Assembly: GCA_964428355.1 (NCBI GenBank) | Contig: CAYRYU010000015.1 | Span: 31,403-95,402 of the forward strand | Source of the DNA: CAYRYU01 sp964428355 | Lineage (GTDB): Bacteria > Muiribacteriota > Ozemobacteria > Ozemobacterales > Ozemobacteraceae | Reading direction: 5' to 3' | DNA: 64,000 nt | Shown: positions 48,224 through 57,396 of the stretch, in pieces | How positions within the stretch are numbered: position 1 is the stretch's first letter | Layout: every line of letters begins with the position of its first letter | The notes under the pieces: model-generated | Database searches by the model: none | What the model was told of the DNA's origin: nothing | Seen by the model: the letters and a program-made list of their open reading frames with translations, nothing else | Made by a program: the position numbers and the translations under genes

Positions 48224-48661
48224 TCAAAGATTTTTGCTCATCATCGTCAGGTCTTCCCTGACGTGCCAGCCAAGTCTCTTGTAGAACTCCACCACGACAG
48301 GGTTGGTCCGCATCACGAAAAGATGGATCTTGGGAATCCCGACCGACTTGAAGGCTCCCTCGACCGCATCCATCAGCTTCTTTCCAAGCCCTTTTCCGCG
48401 AAGGTCGGCACGGACGACGAGGTGGTGGACATAACCCCGCCTGGTGTCTTCGCTTCCCAGAACCGACCCCACTATCCTCCCCTCCATGACAGCCACGTGG
48501 CTTATCCCGGGGCACCTTCGAAGAAGCATCGCGATCCGGTCGGCCGAGTCGACACTGGTGATCGTGAGCCCGGGTTCTGCGTCCCACAGCGCTTTCACCG
48601 GAGGATAGTCATCCATCGTCATCAACCTGATGGTGATCGGGGCGCTTTCTTTCTTGCCCAT
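48224..48661 (-). CDS. GNAT-family N-acetyltransferase
   Basis: This 145-residue protein is a single GNAT domain. The acetyl-CoA pyrophosphate loop VVRADLRGKGLGKKLMD (motif A, R/Q-x-x-G-x-G/A) and the later VEFYKRLGW segment are clear. I set the start at the ATG two bases after the preceding pilin-like gene's stop. The frame runs further upstream, but only antisense-like Arg-rich sequence is gained. The substrate is unknown; acetylation of a protein or small amine is usual for the family. Confidence 0.88.
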   Translation of the reverse strand: MGKKESAPITIRLMTMDDYPPVKALWDAEPGLTITSVDSADRIAMLLRRCPGISHVAVMEGRIVGSVLGSEDTRRGYVHHLVVRADLRGKGLGKKLMDAVEGAFKSVGIPKIHLFVMRTNPVVVEFYKRLGWHVREDLTMMSKNL

Positions 48662-48663
48662 GT

Positions 48664-50703
48664 TCAGCTGCTCACTCCACTGAAACTGCAACCCGTTGCA
48701 TCCGGGGGACCGGGGGCCTGGGGGGTGTCCTCGATGTCGTCGTCGGGACGCAACTCTCCCGCGCCCGGAGATACGTTCCCCTCGTCGTAGTGCTTTCGGA
48801 AGAAATCCATCAGGTCGCACTCGCGAACGGTGAACGCGGCCTGATCCTTCGCGAAGGTGGGATCCTCGTTCGGATTCGGTGTTCCCCCTCCCGGAATGAC
48901 CGGGTTGACGTAATTGTAGGGGACGGAAATCTTCCTTATGGTTATGGCGGACTCGGGCGCGAACTTCCAGTAACCTTCCTCACCCTTGCTGTTCTTCCAC
49001 CGGAAGTAGTTCTCGGGGTCCTTGATCTCGCCGTTCTTGACCATGTTGTCGAAGGTTTCCGGAGTCCACGGGGTATCCTGGTTGAGATAGATGTTGGCGT
49101 AGACCGCGGCATCGTCGAGCCACGAGGCATCGTGGATGAAGGCATCGTTCTTCCCGCCCGGATCGGGGTTCTTGAACCCGTATCTCCCACGGTTCATCAT
49201 GAAATCGATGTATTCCTGGGTCGCTCCGTCGTATTTCTCGGATTTGAACTTGTACACGTCCTTTCCCTGGCGAAGCATCTTCTTGGGAAGGGTATCCATC
49301 TGGTTGGTGAAGAAGTCCTTGCTCCCGTGGTAATGCTGTCCGTGAATCTCGAGCAGTTCCTTGAGCTGGGGAGTGATCTCTCGCGGTTCAACCGCGAGTT
49401 CATACTGGGCGCTTCCTCCGAACTGCTTCGCCGCGGTCGCAACAAGGCCGATGGGGGCAACGAAGTTGTACATCATGTTCCGGACGAAGTAGTTCATCGC
49501 CTCGTTCTTGTTCGCTCCGTCGGGGGCGGCAAGGTTGGGGATCCTGGCAATCTGGTCGTCGGTTAGAACCGGGACTCTCGAAACGGCATTCAGCCCGGAA
49601 AAGAAGGCATCGAGCGACGAGGAATCCGACGAGGAGAGAAAATTCTTCAAAAAGCTTTCCTTCAGGCCGTCGATATACTTGTACACGCGGATGCGATTGT
49701 TGACATCGGACAGTTTCCGGCCCCGATAGATCTCGGTGGGAATGCGGGTTATCCGGACCATCTTTATGAGCGGGATCTTCGTCCCGCGCCGGACATGGTT
49801 CTTCCGGATGACCGCCAGGGGATCCCCCTCGTTCTTGATGTCGCCAACGCCCACGAGGACGTCATCCACGACCCCGTCGTAACGGGCTCGCATCTTTGGT
49901 TCCTGCGTCGCCCATGTTGGAGGCGGGGTCCATTCGGTATGGAACTGGACGACATAGTCCTCCATGCGAACCCTCTGGCCCTTGGCGAAAAATACCTGGG
50001 AAATCTGGACCCTGTCGGTGAGTTCGAAGTCCTGTGACCAGATGTATCCGGGCTCGATCTTGGCGCCGTAACCGGTGGGCTTGTTCCGGATCTCGGGAAC
50101 CCTGATGACATACTTGTCGGGATCCTGGTCGACAGGGTCGTCCGGGAACTGCCCCGTCAGCATGTTGCTGTTGAGGATCGGTTCGGGCATCATGATGAGC
50201 TTGCCGAATATGAGGCAGTCTTCGCCGCCGGCTTCCCCCAGGGCGAGAACCTTGAGGTGATCGAGCATCTCGAGTCCCTGTTTCCCGTTGATCGTTTTCC
50301 CCGGGATCTGCCGCGTACGGGAGGATTTCACTTCATCGATGAAGATCGTCACCTTTTTTGCCTGGTCGTCGGAAAAGGGAATCGCTATCGAGTCGATTGT
50401 ATCTCCGAAAGGGGCCCCTTCCCAGGAGTTGCACCATTGGTTGCCCCTGTCGTCGAAGGAGTTCCCGGCGGGCTGATACCATCTCCCTTTCCGGCAAAGA
50501 CGTTCGTAGGCCCAGATCAGGCCCGAGAAAGAAACATACTCGCTGGTGGTCTTCCCCAGGAGGGTACGAACCGATTTCATTTCCCCCTGCGAATAGAAGG
50601 AAAGCGCTCCGGCGATTATCAACAGGAACCCCCCTGCCAGGATCGCAACCGGAATCGAGAAACCCTGGCGGACATTAGACCTGGACAGCTGGAAGAATCT
50701 CAT
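48664..50703 (-). CDS. Large prepilin-like protein (minor pilin, PilX/GspK-like position)
   Basis: This 679-residue protein has a type IV prepilin-like N-terminus: short basic leader, RQG then FSIPVAILAGGFLLIIAGALS. Position +5 is Val instead of the usual Glu, as in GspK-type tip subunits that also lack Glu5. The remaining 640 residues are an unusually large soluble domain with no family I recognise, about twice GspK length. The gene is preceded by AGGAGAGG and follows two smaller prepilin genes, so a role as the tip or binding subunit of a pilus or pseudopilus is likely. Confidence 0.7.
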   Translation of the reverse strand: MRFFQLSRSNVRQGFSIPVAILAGGFLLIIAGALSFYSQGEMKSVRTLLGKTTSEYVSFSGLIWAYERLCRKGRWYQPAGNSFDDRGNQWCNSWEGAPFGDTIDSIAIPFSDDQAKKVTIFIDEVKSSRTRQIPGKTINGKQGLEMLDHLKVLALGEAGGEDCLIFGKLIMMPEPILNSNMLTGQFPDDPVDQDPDKYVIRVPEIRNKPTGYGAKIEPGYIWSQDFELTDRVQISQVFFAKGQRVRMEDYVVQFHTEWTPPPTWATQEPKMRARYDGVVDDVLVGVGDIKNEGDPLAVIRKNHVRRGTKIPLIKMVRITRIPTEIYRGRKLSDVNNRIRVYKYIDGLKESFLKNFLSSSDSSSLDAFFSGLNAVSRVPVLTDDQIARIPNLAAPDGANKNEAMNYFVRNMMYNFVAPIGLVATAAKQFGGSAQYELAVEPREITPQLKELLEIHGQHYHGSKDFFTNQMDTLPKKMLRQGKDVYKFKSEKYDGATQEYIDFMMNRGRYGFKNPDPGGKNDAFIHDASWLDDAAVYANIYLNQDTPWTPETFDNMVKNGEIKDPENYFRWKNSKGEEGYWKFAPESAITIRKISVPYNYVNPVIPGGGTPNPNEDPTFAKDQAAFTVRECDLMDFFRKHYDEGNVSPGAGELRPDDDIEDTPQAPGPPDATGCSFSGVSS

Positions 50704-50715
50704 GGTCGGCCTCTC

Positions 50716-51246
50716 CTATCTGAGCACGTTTCGGACCCGGGCGGAGTTTCCGAGGTGGAACTGCCTGGGAAACTTCGTGTCGGCATCGGTCGCCGTCATC
50801 TCGAACTCGACGTAATGGTTCGCGGGGCGCCGGACGGAAAACTCGATCATGTTGGTGGTCAACCTGCGGATGTATTCCTCACCCGCGGCCTTTTTCGTCA
50901 GGTTGTGAATCATCATCTGGTTCTTTCCATCGACGAAAACGAGAATGATCTCGTTCCCGGAATTGGTGAAAAGAAGCTGATGATAAGGTTTTTCCTTCCG
51001 GGATTCGTCGATGGGGGGGAAAAGAATGTTGCTTCCGTAGGAAAGCTCCTCGGAAACGGCGAAGGAGGAAAGTCTCAATTGATGCAGGACATCCAGTCGC
51101 TGAATACCGGACTGGGAGTACCGGTAATAGGAGAAGGACCCGATAACGCCCGCCATGAAGATAACGAAGATCACCGCATAGATGACCATCTCGACCGCGG
51201 TGACGCCCCGCCGCGATCCCACTTCAACGGCCCGGCCTTTGTTCAT
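50716..51246 (-). CDS. Prepilin-type minor pilin
   Basis: This 176-residue protein has a prepilin leader cut after RRG, giving VTAVEMVIYAVIFVIFMAGV with Glu at +5 as required for pilus assembly. The C-terminal domain is beta-rich and probably PilW/GspJ-like, but not assignable further. It overlaps the upstream pilin gene by four bases (ATGA). Confidence 0.85.
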   Translation of the reverse strand: MNKGRAVEVGSRRGVTAVEMVIYAVIFVIFMAGVIGSFSYYRYSQSGIQRLDVLHQLRLSSFAVSEELSYGSNILFPPIDESRKEKPYHQLLFTNSGNEIILVFVDGKNQMMIHNLTKKAAGEEYIRRLTTNMIEFSVRRPANHYVEFEMTATDADTKFPRQFHLGNSARVRNVLR

Positions 51247-51898
51247 CGCCTGTAGACCATCGAATCAAGGGAATAGGTGTGTTGGGGTTTCCGGCCCCAC
51301 TGACACCAGACCCGAACCTTGTAGTACCTTTCAGACCCGCCGGCAAGATCGGAGCCGATGTCCTTGCCGACGTCGGTGACGCGCAGGAAGACGCGGAAAT
51401 TGACCGTCAATTCGGAAGTTCGGCTTCCTATTCCCCCCGCGAAAACGTCCAGGAAGTGACGGTCCCCGAACTTTTCGAGCACCGCTTCGGTGATGTCCAG
51501 ACCCGGGAGGTTGTCCGGGGTCGAGGGAGGGGGATCCCCTGCCCCGATGTCCTGTTGAAGTGAGTTGACGATCCTCTCGCACAGGTTCATGGCTATGGAG
51601 AAATCCCGCACCATCCCTTGGCGGGGAAGATTGGCCTCGGTATGAAGTCTCACGACCGNNNNNNNNNNNNNNNNNNNNNNNNNNNNNNNNNNNNNNNNNN
51701 NNNNNNNNNNNNNNNNNNNNNNNNNNNNNNNNNNNNNNNNNNNNNNNNNNNNNNNNNNTCCCGCACCATCCCTTGGCGGGGAAGATTGGCCTCGGTATGA
51801 AGTCTCACGACCGCGGAAACGATCATAAGGAAGATGGCCATTCCCACTACACCCTCGAGGAGTGACATTCCCGCTCCCGGCCGAGGGGGAAGACTCAT
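51243..51898 (-). CDS. Prepilin-type minor pilin (interrupted only by an assembly gap)
   Basis: After merging the duplicated 55-bp flanks at the gap the protein has 166 residues. The leader ends PRPGAG and the mature part starts MSLLEGVVGMAIFLMIVS with Glu5. The start overlaps the stop of the STAS gene (ATGA); an in-frame ATG 24 bases upstream is also possible. The remaining domain is PilV/GspI-like in size. No assembly ATPase or prepilin peptidase is present in the window. Confidence 0.82.
51604..51813. other. Assembly gap with duplicated 55-bp flanks
   Basis: Bases 51604-51658 and 51759-51813 are identical around 100 N. Removing 155 bp restores the pilin frame. Confidence 0.9.
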
Positions 51899-52257
51899 GT
51901 TCCGGGACCGGTGGTGGAACAACCTGCGATCGCTTCCTGCCGGCCGGGATACTCGTCGACATAGTTGAAGATCCCTACGGTCTTGAAACAGAACTTCGTG
52001 CTGGAAGCCAATCCGCAGAAGGCGATCGTGATGCTTTCGTTTCCGATACAGATCGCGGCCATGTCGACCATTTCGGCCAGCCCCAGGGAGTTGACCACCG
52101 GAACCTTGGTGAAATCCAGAATGAAGATGGTCTCACCCTTCGAGACGAGTTCCTCGACCTTCATCCTGATTTGCTTCCCGTGGTCTTTCTCCATGTACCC
52201 GCTGAGGTTGAAGATGGTGCATGCTCCCGACTTTTCGACGGTGAAGGAAAACGCCAT
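51895..52257 (-). CDS. STAS-domain protein (anti-sigma factor antagonist type)
   Basis: This 120-residue protein is a single STAS domain: beta strand TIFNLSGYME, then FILDFTKVPVVNSLGLAEM, where the Ser of NSLG sits at the site phosphorylated in SpoIIAA/RsbV. Such proteins switch partners (anti-sigma kinase or other complexes) by Ser phosphorylation. No anti-sigma kinase is adjacent. It is the first gene of the pilin operon, with AGGAG before the ATG and a good promoter upstream, so it may tie pilus output to a partner-switching pathway (inference). Confidence 0.87.
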   Translation of the reverse strand: MAFSFTVEKSGACTIFNLSGYMEKDHGKQIRMKVEELVSKGETIFILDFTKVPVVNSLGLAEMVDMAAICIGNESITIAFCGLASSTKFCFKTVGIFNYVDEYPGRQEAIAGCSTTGPGT

Positions 52258-52284
52258 TTTTCCGCTCCTGATGGATTCTCACCC

Positions 52285-52313
52285 ATTCTAGCGAAATCCC
52301 GCCCTTTTCGCAA
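52285..52313 (-). promoter_or_regulatory. Probable promoter of the STAS-pilin operon
   Basis: Read on the minus strand: TTGCGA (52313-52308), 17 bp, TAGAAT (52290-52285), 27 bases before the STAS start codon. Confidence 0.5.
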
Positions 52314-52326
52314 ACCTTCCGTCCCG

Positions 52327-52356
52327 TTGTCTGGGGCCGGGGTGGGGTGATAGAAT
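52327..52356 (+). promoter_or_regulatory. Probable promoter of the Mut7-C gene
   Basis: TTGTCT (52327-52332), 18 bp, TAGAAT (52351-52356), 60 bases before the GTG start. It is back to back with the STAS promoter and shares its TAGAAT -10 box. Confidence 0.45.
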
Positions 52357-52416
52357 CAATGATGAAGAGGGAGTCAGGTTGACCCTGTAGCGAAAGGAAG
52401 GGAGGACCCTGCTGCC

Positions 52417-53241
52417 GTGCGGAACCCGGTTCCAACCTCCGACCCCATCAAGCCCTTCCTGGAAGCGAGCTTCGACATCCGTGAGGAGTTGCGGGATTTT
52501 CTTCCCCGTTCGGCAAGATCGGGAAAGATACGGAGGAGCTTCAGATGGTCACCTTCCGTCAAGGATGCCGTCGAGGGAATGGGAATTCCCCATCCTGAGA
52601 TCGACCTGATAATCGTCAACGGGGTATCCGTCGACTTTTCCTACCGGCTTCGTTCCGGGGATGAGATCTCGGTCTACCCGGCCCGCACCGTCCTGGAAGT
52701 GGAAAGCCTGATCCGTCTGCAAGCCATCCCTCCTTCTCCGCCGACCTTCGTCGCCGATGTCCACCTCGGAAAGCTGGTCCGGCGGCTCCGGCTGCTGGGA
52801 ATCGATACCACCTACCGGAACGATTTCGATGACCCCGAGATCGTGGATTGCTCGGTCCGGGAGAACCGGATCATCCTCACACGCGACATTCACCTCCTCA
52901 AGACCGGGCGGGTCCGTTTCGGTTACTGGGTCCGGTCCGTCGATCCCTCACGCCAGATCGGCGAGGTCGTCAGAAGATTCGACGTCGGGCCACACGCAAA
53001 CCCCTTCACGAGATGCCTCGAATGCAACGGTTTTATCGAAGTGAGGCCGAAAGAATCGGTTCGGGGATTGGTCCCTCCTCATGTGGCGAAGATCCAGACG
53101 GAGTTCTTCGCGTGTGGAGCCTGTGGAAGGATCTATTGGAAGGGAAGCCATTTCGAGGGGATGAAGAACATCCTCCTCGAGGCGGGTTCGGGAAACGGTG
53201 CCCTCGAAAGCGAGATCAATTCATTGTTGAAGGAAGTCTGA
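52417..53241 (+). CDS. Mut7-C RNase domain protein with N-terminal ubiquitin-like domain
   Basis: In this 274-residue protein, residues about 10-95 form a beta-grasp (MoaD/ubiquitin-like) domain with IDLIIVNG and GDEISVYP. The Mut7-C domain follows: FVADVHLGKLVRRLRLLGID, then the conserved TRD and a zinc-binding part with CLEC and CGAC. The family is predicted to be a PIN-fold ribonuclease, and this two-domain architecture is widespread and uncharacterised. The start is a GTG with GGGAGGA upstream. The unknown gene that follows begins 12 bases later. Confidence 0.9.
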   Translation: MRNPVPTSDPIKPFLEASFDIREELRDFLPRSARSGKIRRSFRWSPSVKDAVEGMGIPHPEIDLIIVNGVSVDFSYRLRSGDEISVYPARTVLEVESLIRLQAIPPSPPTFVADVHLGKLVRRLRLLGIDTTYRNDFDDPEIVDCSVRENRIILTRDIHLLKTGRVRFGYWVRSVDPSRQIGEVVRRFDVGPHANPFTRCLECNGFIEVRPKESVRGLVPPHVAKIQTEFFACGACGRIYWKGSHFEGMKNILLEAGSGNGALESEINSLLKEV

Positions 53242-53253
53242 TCCCGGAAGATC

Positions 53254-54027
53254 GTGAAAGAGGAGGCAAGGGAAGTCATGCAGACGGTCCACCAGGAGTT
53301 CGGTTTCGACTTCGCAATCGCCGGCGAGGATTCGGATCCGCCCCGGTTGCACGTTACCGGGGAGGGAGGGAAATACCTTCTGATCCTGATCGGCGTTCCC
53401 GGAACAACGGTTCCCCTGATAAAGAAGTACGAGAACGTCGACCAGGACGAAACCAACCGGGTCTGGCAAACCGTCATGGACCACCAGGAGAATTTCCTGA
53501 TCGCATGGAACCGGATACACGGGATTGGGGAGAAGAGTCCCAGAGGGAGCCTCCCCGAAAAGGCCAGAAAATGCCCCAGCAGGAGGCCTCGTGAGGCCCC
53601 TCGCAAGAGCCATCAACAGTCCCCTCGAAAAAAGCATTCCGACGCGGACAAAGCGGCAACGCCCTCCCGACTGCGCCTGAAGCCGCGCCTGAACGTCGAG
53701 GAGACGAAGGAGCTGATCGGAGGAATCTCGGATCGCAGGTTCCTGGGTCTTCAGAGAAAACTGATCAGGGACCTCGATGCCGCCGGATTCAAGACCATCG
53801 ACATGGGGCTGTTCCTGAGGCTCGGGTGCTGGTCGAACACCGGAGGCTCGTATTCTTCGGCGATGACGGAAGTGAGAGCGTTGTGCAAGACTCTCTTCGG
53901 ATACCATCTCCCGGAAAAGGTCGGGAGGATCGAAATGAAAACATTCCGTTATCGGTCTCCCTCGGGCCTTTCGGAAATCGCAAAGACGATCGGGGATTTC
54001 CACGAATCGAAATTGGGCAAGGGTTGA
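53254..54027 (+). CDS. Unrecognised two-domain protein with basic linker
   Basis: This 257-residue protein has an N-terminal alpha/beta domain (about 1-92, with YLLILIGVP), a strongly basic Arg/Lys/Ser/Pro linker (about 93-140), and a C-terminal helical domain (about 142-255). There is no signal sequence and no membrane helix. The basic linker suggests nucleic acid contact. It starts with GTG 12 bases after the Mut7-C gene and probably shares its operon, which would fit an RNA-related role. I do not recognise the family. Confidence 0.6.
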   Translation: MKEEAREVMQTVHQEFGFDFAIAGEDSDPPRLHVTGEGGKYLLILIGVPGTTVPLIKKYENVDQDETNRVWQTVMDHQENFLIAWNRIHGIGEKSPRGSLPEKARKCPSRRPREAPRKSHQQSPRKKHSDADKAATPSRLRLKPRLNVEETKELIGGISDRRFLGLQRKLIRDLDAAGFKTIDMGLFLRLGCWSNTGGSYSSAMTEVRALCKTLFGYHLPEKVGRIEMKTFRYRSPSGLSEIAKTIGDFHESKLGKG

Positions 54028-54042
54028 CCACCCCTCGTTCGG

Positions 54043-54600
54043 TCATGAGGCAGAATTGGCACGGGCGGATGTTCCCAGCATCAGGAGTTGCCCGCCGGGA
54101 GTCCGGATGCCCGCAACCACCTTGACCCGGTCACTTTCCGGAAACCACGAGAGGGAAAGATCCTCCACGAATTTCCCCACCAGGCTCGGTGTACGGACAT
54201 CACTTTGAAATGGAGTTCCACGCAGGTCACGGAACAGGGCTTCCTCTGATCCACCCTTTTTCTCCCTGACCAGCCAAACGTAATCCAGCGTTGCCCCCGA
54301 GGGAAACGTCCGGTCTCCCGTCTCGGAAACAGTAAGGCCCAGGCCGATCTTCGGCTCGCCCGAATTGGCCGAAAACGGGATGTTCGCCCAGATCTCGGCT
54401 TGAAGCTTGAATCGGCATCCGCTGAACATCACTGCCAGCGGGGCATTTCGAAGAATATCGAGAGACGAGCCCCGAAGGTTCCCCGACGGAGATGTAAGGT
54501 TCCTCTCGATCGGATCGGTCTCGGATTCGGTCCAGCCCAGGTGCGCACCAGCGATCGCGCATCCGTAGGCCACTGTCTTTGCCAGGTTTTCCAGAATCAT
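54043..54600 (-). CDS. Unrecognised protein
   Basis: This 185-residue protein starts at the ATG at 54600, preceded by AGGAGAGG. It shows alternating hydrophobic strands and a weakly hydrophobic N-terminus (LAKTVAYGCAIAGAHLG), with no known motif. It may be a beta-rich secreted or cytoplasmic protein. It converges on the preceding plus-strand gene. The frame extends upstream to 54684 without a ribosome binding site. Confidence 0.6.
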   Translation of the reverse strand: MILENLAKTVAYGCAIAGAHLGWTESETDPIERNLTSPSGNLRGSSLDILRNAPLAVMFSGCRFKLQAEIWANIPFSANSGEPKIGLGLTVSETGDRTFPSGATLDYVWLVREKKGGSEEALFRDLRGTPFQSDVRTPSLVGKFVEDLSLSWFPESDRVKVVAGIRTPGGQLLMLGTSARANSAS

Positions 54601-54877
54601 AATTCCTCTCCTGGGAAGCGTCCCCTTTTCGGGAAGGTTCCAATCCGGGTACGCAAATCCGATGCCAACCCTGTAACATGCCAATCGAAAGGATTCCGGT
54701 TTCCCGGAAGGCGGACCTTGATGAATAATCGGCGATGACTGCTAAAAATGTCGACGGATCAGGGCTTCCGACTGCCNNNNNNNNNNNNNNNNNNNNNNNN
54801 NNNNNNNNNNNNNNNNNNNNNNNNNNNNNNNNNNNNNNNNNNNNNNNNNNNNNNNNNNNNNNNNNNNNNNNNNNNNT
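54601..54877. other. Intergenic DNA with assembly gap
   Basis: About 176 bases without a gene are followed by 100 N (54777-54876). The flanks are unrelated, so sequence is missing and a small gene could be hidden. Confidence 0.6.
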
Positions 54878-57271
54878 TCAGGGGACTTTCCGGAAGCTCT
54901 TGGGATCGATGATCCGGAAACCGAGGGGCGTAGTCGCCGCAGAGGCCACAAGGACCTCCATCCGGTCACCTATCTTCAGATCGCGGATCCGGGAGTTCCC
55001 CATTACCTTGAAAATCTCGCCATTCCTGGTCTTGATCTTCACGGTCTGGTTGAATGGATCGATGCCCTCGATCGACCCGAGAAGGGTCTCCCCCTCTTTC
55101 GGAATCCTCTCGACGGAAGGCCGGGGAATCGTGAGTGCCTCGACACCCTTCCCGCCAACGTCGGAAAAAGGATCGGGGCCGGGGAAGAGCCACCGCACGG
55201 AAACGAAAATGGCCACGATCCCGACCAGGATGGCAAGCGCTTTGAGAATCGGTTCCGGAGACCCGAGGACCCCCTCCCCCAGCCCTTCGCCAACCCGATA
55301 ATGGACGTTCCGGATCTTCTCCAGGAACTCCTCGAGTTTTTCCCCGAACATCTCGGAAAAGGCCCCCTCCAGGCTCGTGGCGGAGACAGCGCGGGCTCCG
55401 GCGATTTCCCCCAGACTCCGCTCGATTTCCCCGGCGATATCCAGGAAGATCTGCTGCCGGGACTTGGGTACCTTTGCGACCAGCCGTTGAAGATCCTGGA
55501 TTGTCCTTCGCTCCGGATTCACCTGGAGGATGGCACCGAGGGATTTAATCGTCTCTACATCGGATGCGTGCTCGAAGTTCCGGAGGATCAGCGACCGCGC
55601 CTGGTTGAAATCGACCTGCATCAATGCAACCAGCGCTGCGTTTCTCGAAACAGGGGTGGGATCCGAGAGCCACCCCTGGACGCGCCGCAGGAATCCGCTG
55701 CCCTCGAGCCGCCTCAGTATCCGAACCGCCTGGGTCGCAACAAGGGGAGAGGAATTGCAACAAAGAACCGGCAGATGCGGGGTGATCACCCTGGGAGCTG
55801 TGTCAGCGAGAAACTTCATCGCCGCGATCTTGACCCGCTCCTGGGGATGGTCGAGGTATCCCTCCACAGACTTCAAAACCGCGGGGTCCTTCATCTTCCT
55901 TTCCGCCGCCAACCTGATCTGGGCCAGGATCTCCTCGTCACCCTGGAGGTTCTGAGCTTCCCCGGCGGTTTCGCCGGCCGCCGGAGATTCCCTTCTTGCG
56001 GAAGGTGGGGGCGGCCCTGGCAGCTCGGGAGAAGGATCTTCCCTGTGCGCAACGGGACTTGGTTCCCGTCTTGAAGGCTGAGTGCCCGGGAGTGGGGTGG
56101 ATGTTTGCTTCCCGGGAACACGCGCGGAAATCGAGGGTTTTTCCGAAGGGCCACCCAGGATCTTCCCATCATCCAACTGGGTTCTTCGGTTCGTTTCGCT
56201 GATGAGCTGAAGCTTCGAAAGCCGTTCCTCGGCGAGGACCACCGCTGATTGGATCAAGTCCCGAGGGGGGCGGGGATCGATACCGCTCAGACTTATCGCT
56301 TCCGCGGCCGCGTTGATCATCCGGTCCAGGAGCCGGACCTCACCTCGCCTTCTGATCGACAGGCCCGCGAGTCGCGCAAGAAAAACCTTGTCGGGATTAG
56401 ATCTCACAAGGTTCTCGACCATTTCCGTCGCTTTTGGGGGAAGGCGGTCCCCCTCGATGAGTTGAAAAAGAATCGCCGAAACATCCTCGAATGGAAGGGT
56501 GAACATCAACCCAAGGGCGAGGGTCTGGGAATCAATGTCCGATCCCTCCAAAAACTCGTCGAGAAGCCTGATGGCCTCGGAGGGGGAGATCCGGTGAAGG
56601 AGGCGGATGGCCCCGATCCTCAGCGTCAGGGCTGGGTGGATCAACAACGCCGGCAGGTGGGGCGCAACCGACTTCGGATCCCTGGAAACAAGGATGTGGA
56701 AAGCCTTCACCGCTGTGATCAGGTTTCCCTTTCGAACAACGCCCATCACCGCGTTCGACAGTTGGGTGGAATAATGACGATCGGCGAGGTCCAGTAATGC
56801 CAGAACCTTGATCGCTTCAAGAGTCCGTCGGGAAAGAAGCTCCGCGAGAATCACCTGCCGATCCCCATCGGGAAGTCCCGCGATTTCCGCCGCGACCGAA
56901 TCCAGCTGGTTCTCTGCAGAGTCGATGAACCGCTCGGAAAGGCTCCCCTCCGCCTGCGGGACAGGCGCGGGAGGAACCCTGGAACCGGCAACCTGTTTGC
57001 GCTCCTGTGAAGCCTTCAGGTAGAGAAGAAACTGAAGGCATTCCGGATCGTCCTCGACTTCGAGCCGCGCCTGGATGGCCAGGCTCACTCCTGGCTGATC
57101 AAGGAAACGCTGTATCTGGGAAATGGCCGACAACCGGACCATCCTCGAAGAGGACTCCAGGTCGAAGATCAACAACTCCAGAACGGATGTGTCAGTTCCT
57201 GCGGAGCTCACCGCGCCTCTATCGTCCCGTCCGATTCGTATTCCATTTTTTGCGGGGTTTCGTGAAAACAT
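54878..57271 (-). CDS. HEAT-repeat membrane protein
   Basis: This 797-residue protein consists largely of helical HEAT-like repeats (about 30-330 and 430-620, such as LPALLIHPALTLRIGAIRLL) with a Pro/Ser/Arg-rich linker at about 370-430. A membrane helix lies near 685-705 (KALAILVGIVAIFVSVRWLF). The last roughly 75 residues form a small SH3-like beta domain (LLGSIEGIDPFNQTVKI). HEAT arrays are protein-binding scaffolds, and no partner is evident. The stop codon lies directly beside the gap. Confidence 0.82.
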   Translation of the reverse strand: MFSRNPAKNGIRIGRDDRGAVSSAGTDTSVLELLIFDLESSSRMVRLSAISQIQRFLDQPGVSLAIQARLEVEDDPECLQFLLYLKASQERKQVAGSRVPPAPVPQAEGSLSERFIDSAENQLDSVAAEIAGLPDGDRQVILAELLSRRTLEAIKVLALLDLADRHYSTQLSNAVMGVVRKGNLITAVKAFHILVSRDPKSVAPHLPALLIHPALTLRIGAIRLLHRISPSEAIRLLDEFLEGSDIDSQTLALGLMFTLPFEDVSAILFQLIEGDRLPPKATEMVENLVRSNPDKVFLARLAGLSIRRRGEVRLLDRMINAAAEAISLSGIDPRPPRDLIQSAVVLAEERLSKLQLISETNRRTQLDDGKILGGPSEKPSISARVPGKQTSTPLPGTQPSRREPSPVAHREDPSPELPGPPPPSARRESPAAGETAGEAQNLQGDEEILAQIRLAAERKMKDPAVLKSVEGYLDHPQERVKIAAMKFLADTAPRVITPHLPVLCCNSSPLVATQAVRILRRLEGSGFLRRVQGWLSDPTPVSRNAALVALMQVDFNQARSLILRNFEHASDVETIKSLGAILQVNPERRTIQDLQRLVAKVPKSRQQIFLDIAGEIERSLGEIAGARAVSATSLEGAFSEMFGEKLEEFLEKIRNVHYRVGEGLGEGVLGSPEPILKALAILVGIVAIFVSVRWLFPGPDPFSDVGGKGVEALTIPRPSVERIPKEGETLLGSIEGIDPFNQTVKIKTRNGEIFKVMGNSRIRDLKIGDRMEVLVASAATTPLGFRIIDPKSFRKVP

Positions 57272-57320
57272 GATAGCACAAGCCCTAGATTCCGGGCCAC
57301 ATCCCGGAAAGGGGTCGGAC

Positions 57321-57349
57321 TTGATCGCGGACCTGACATGGGCTAGGAT
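57321..57349 (+). promoter_or_regulatory. Probable promoter of the DUF3857 gene pair
   Basis: TTGATC (57321-57326), 17 bp, TAGGAT (57344-57349), 47 bases before the start codon. Confidence 0.45.
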
Positions 57350-57396
57350 GGGGTCGGACGAGGAACAACCGCCCCAGTGGCGGCCAGGAGGAAACC

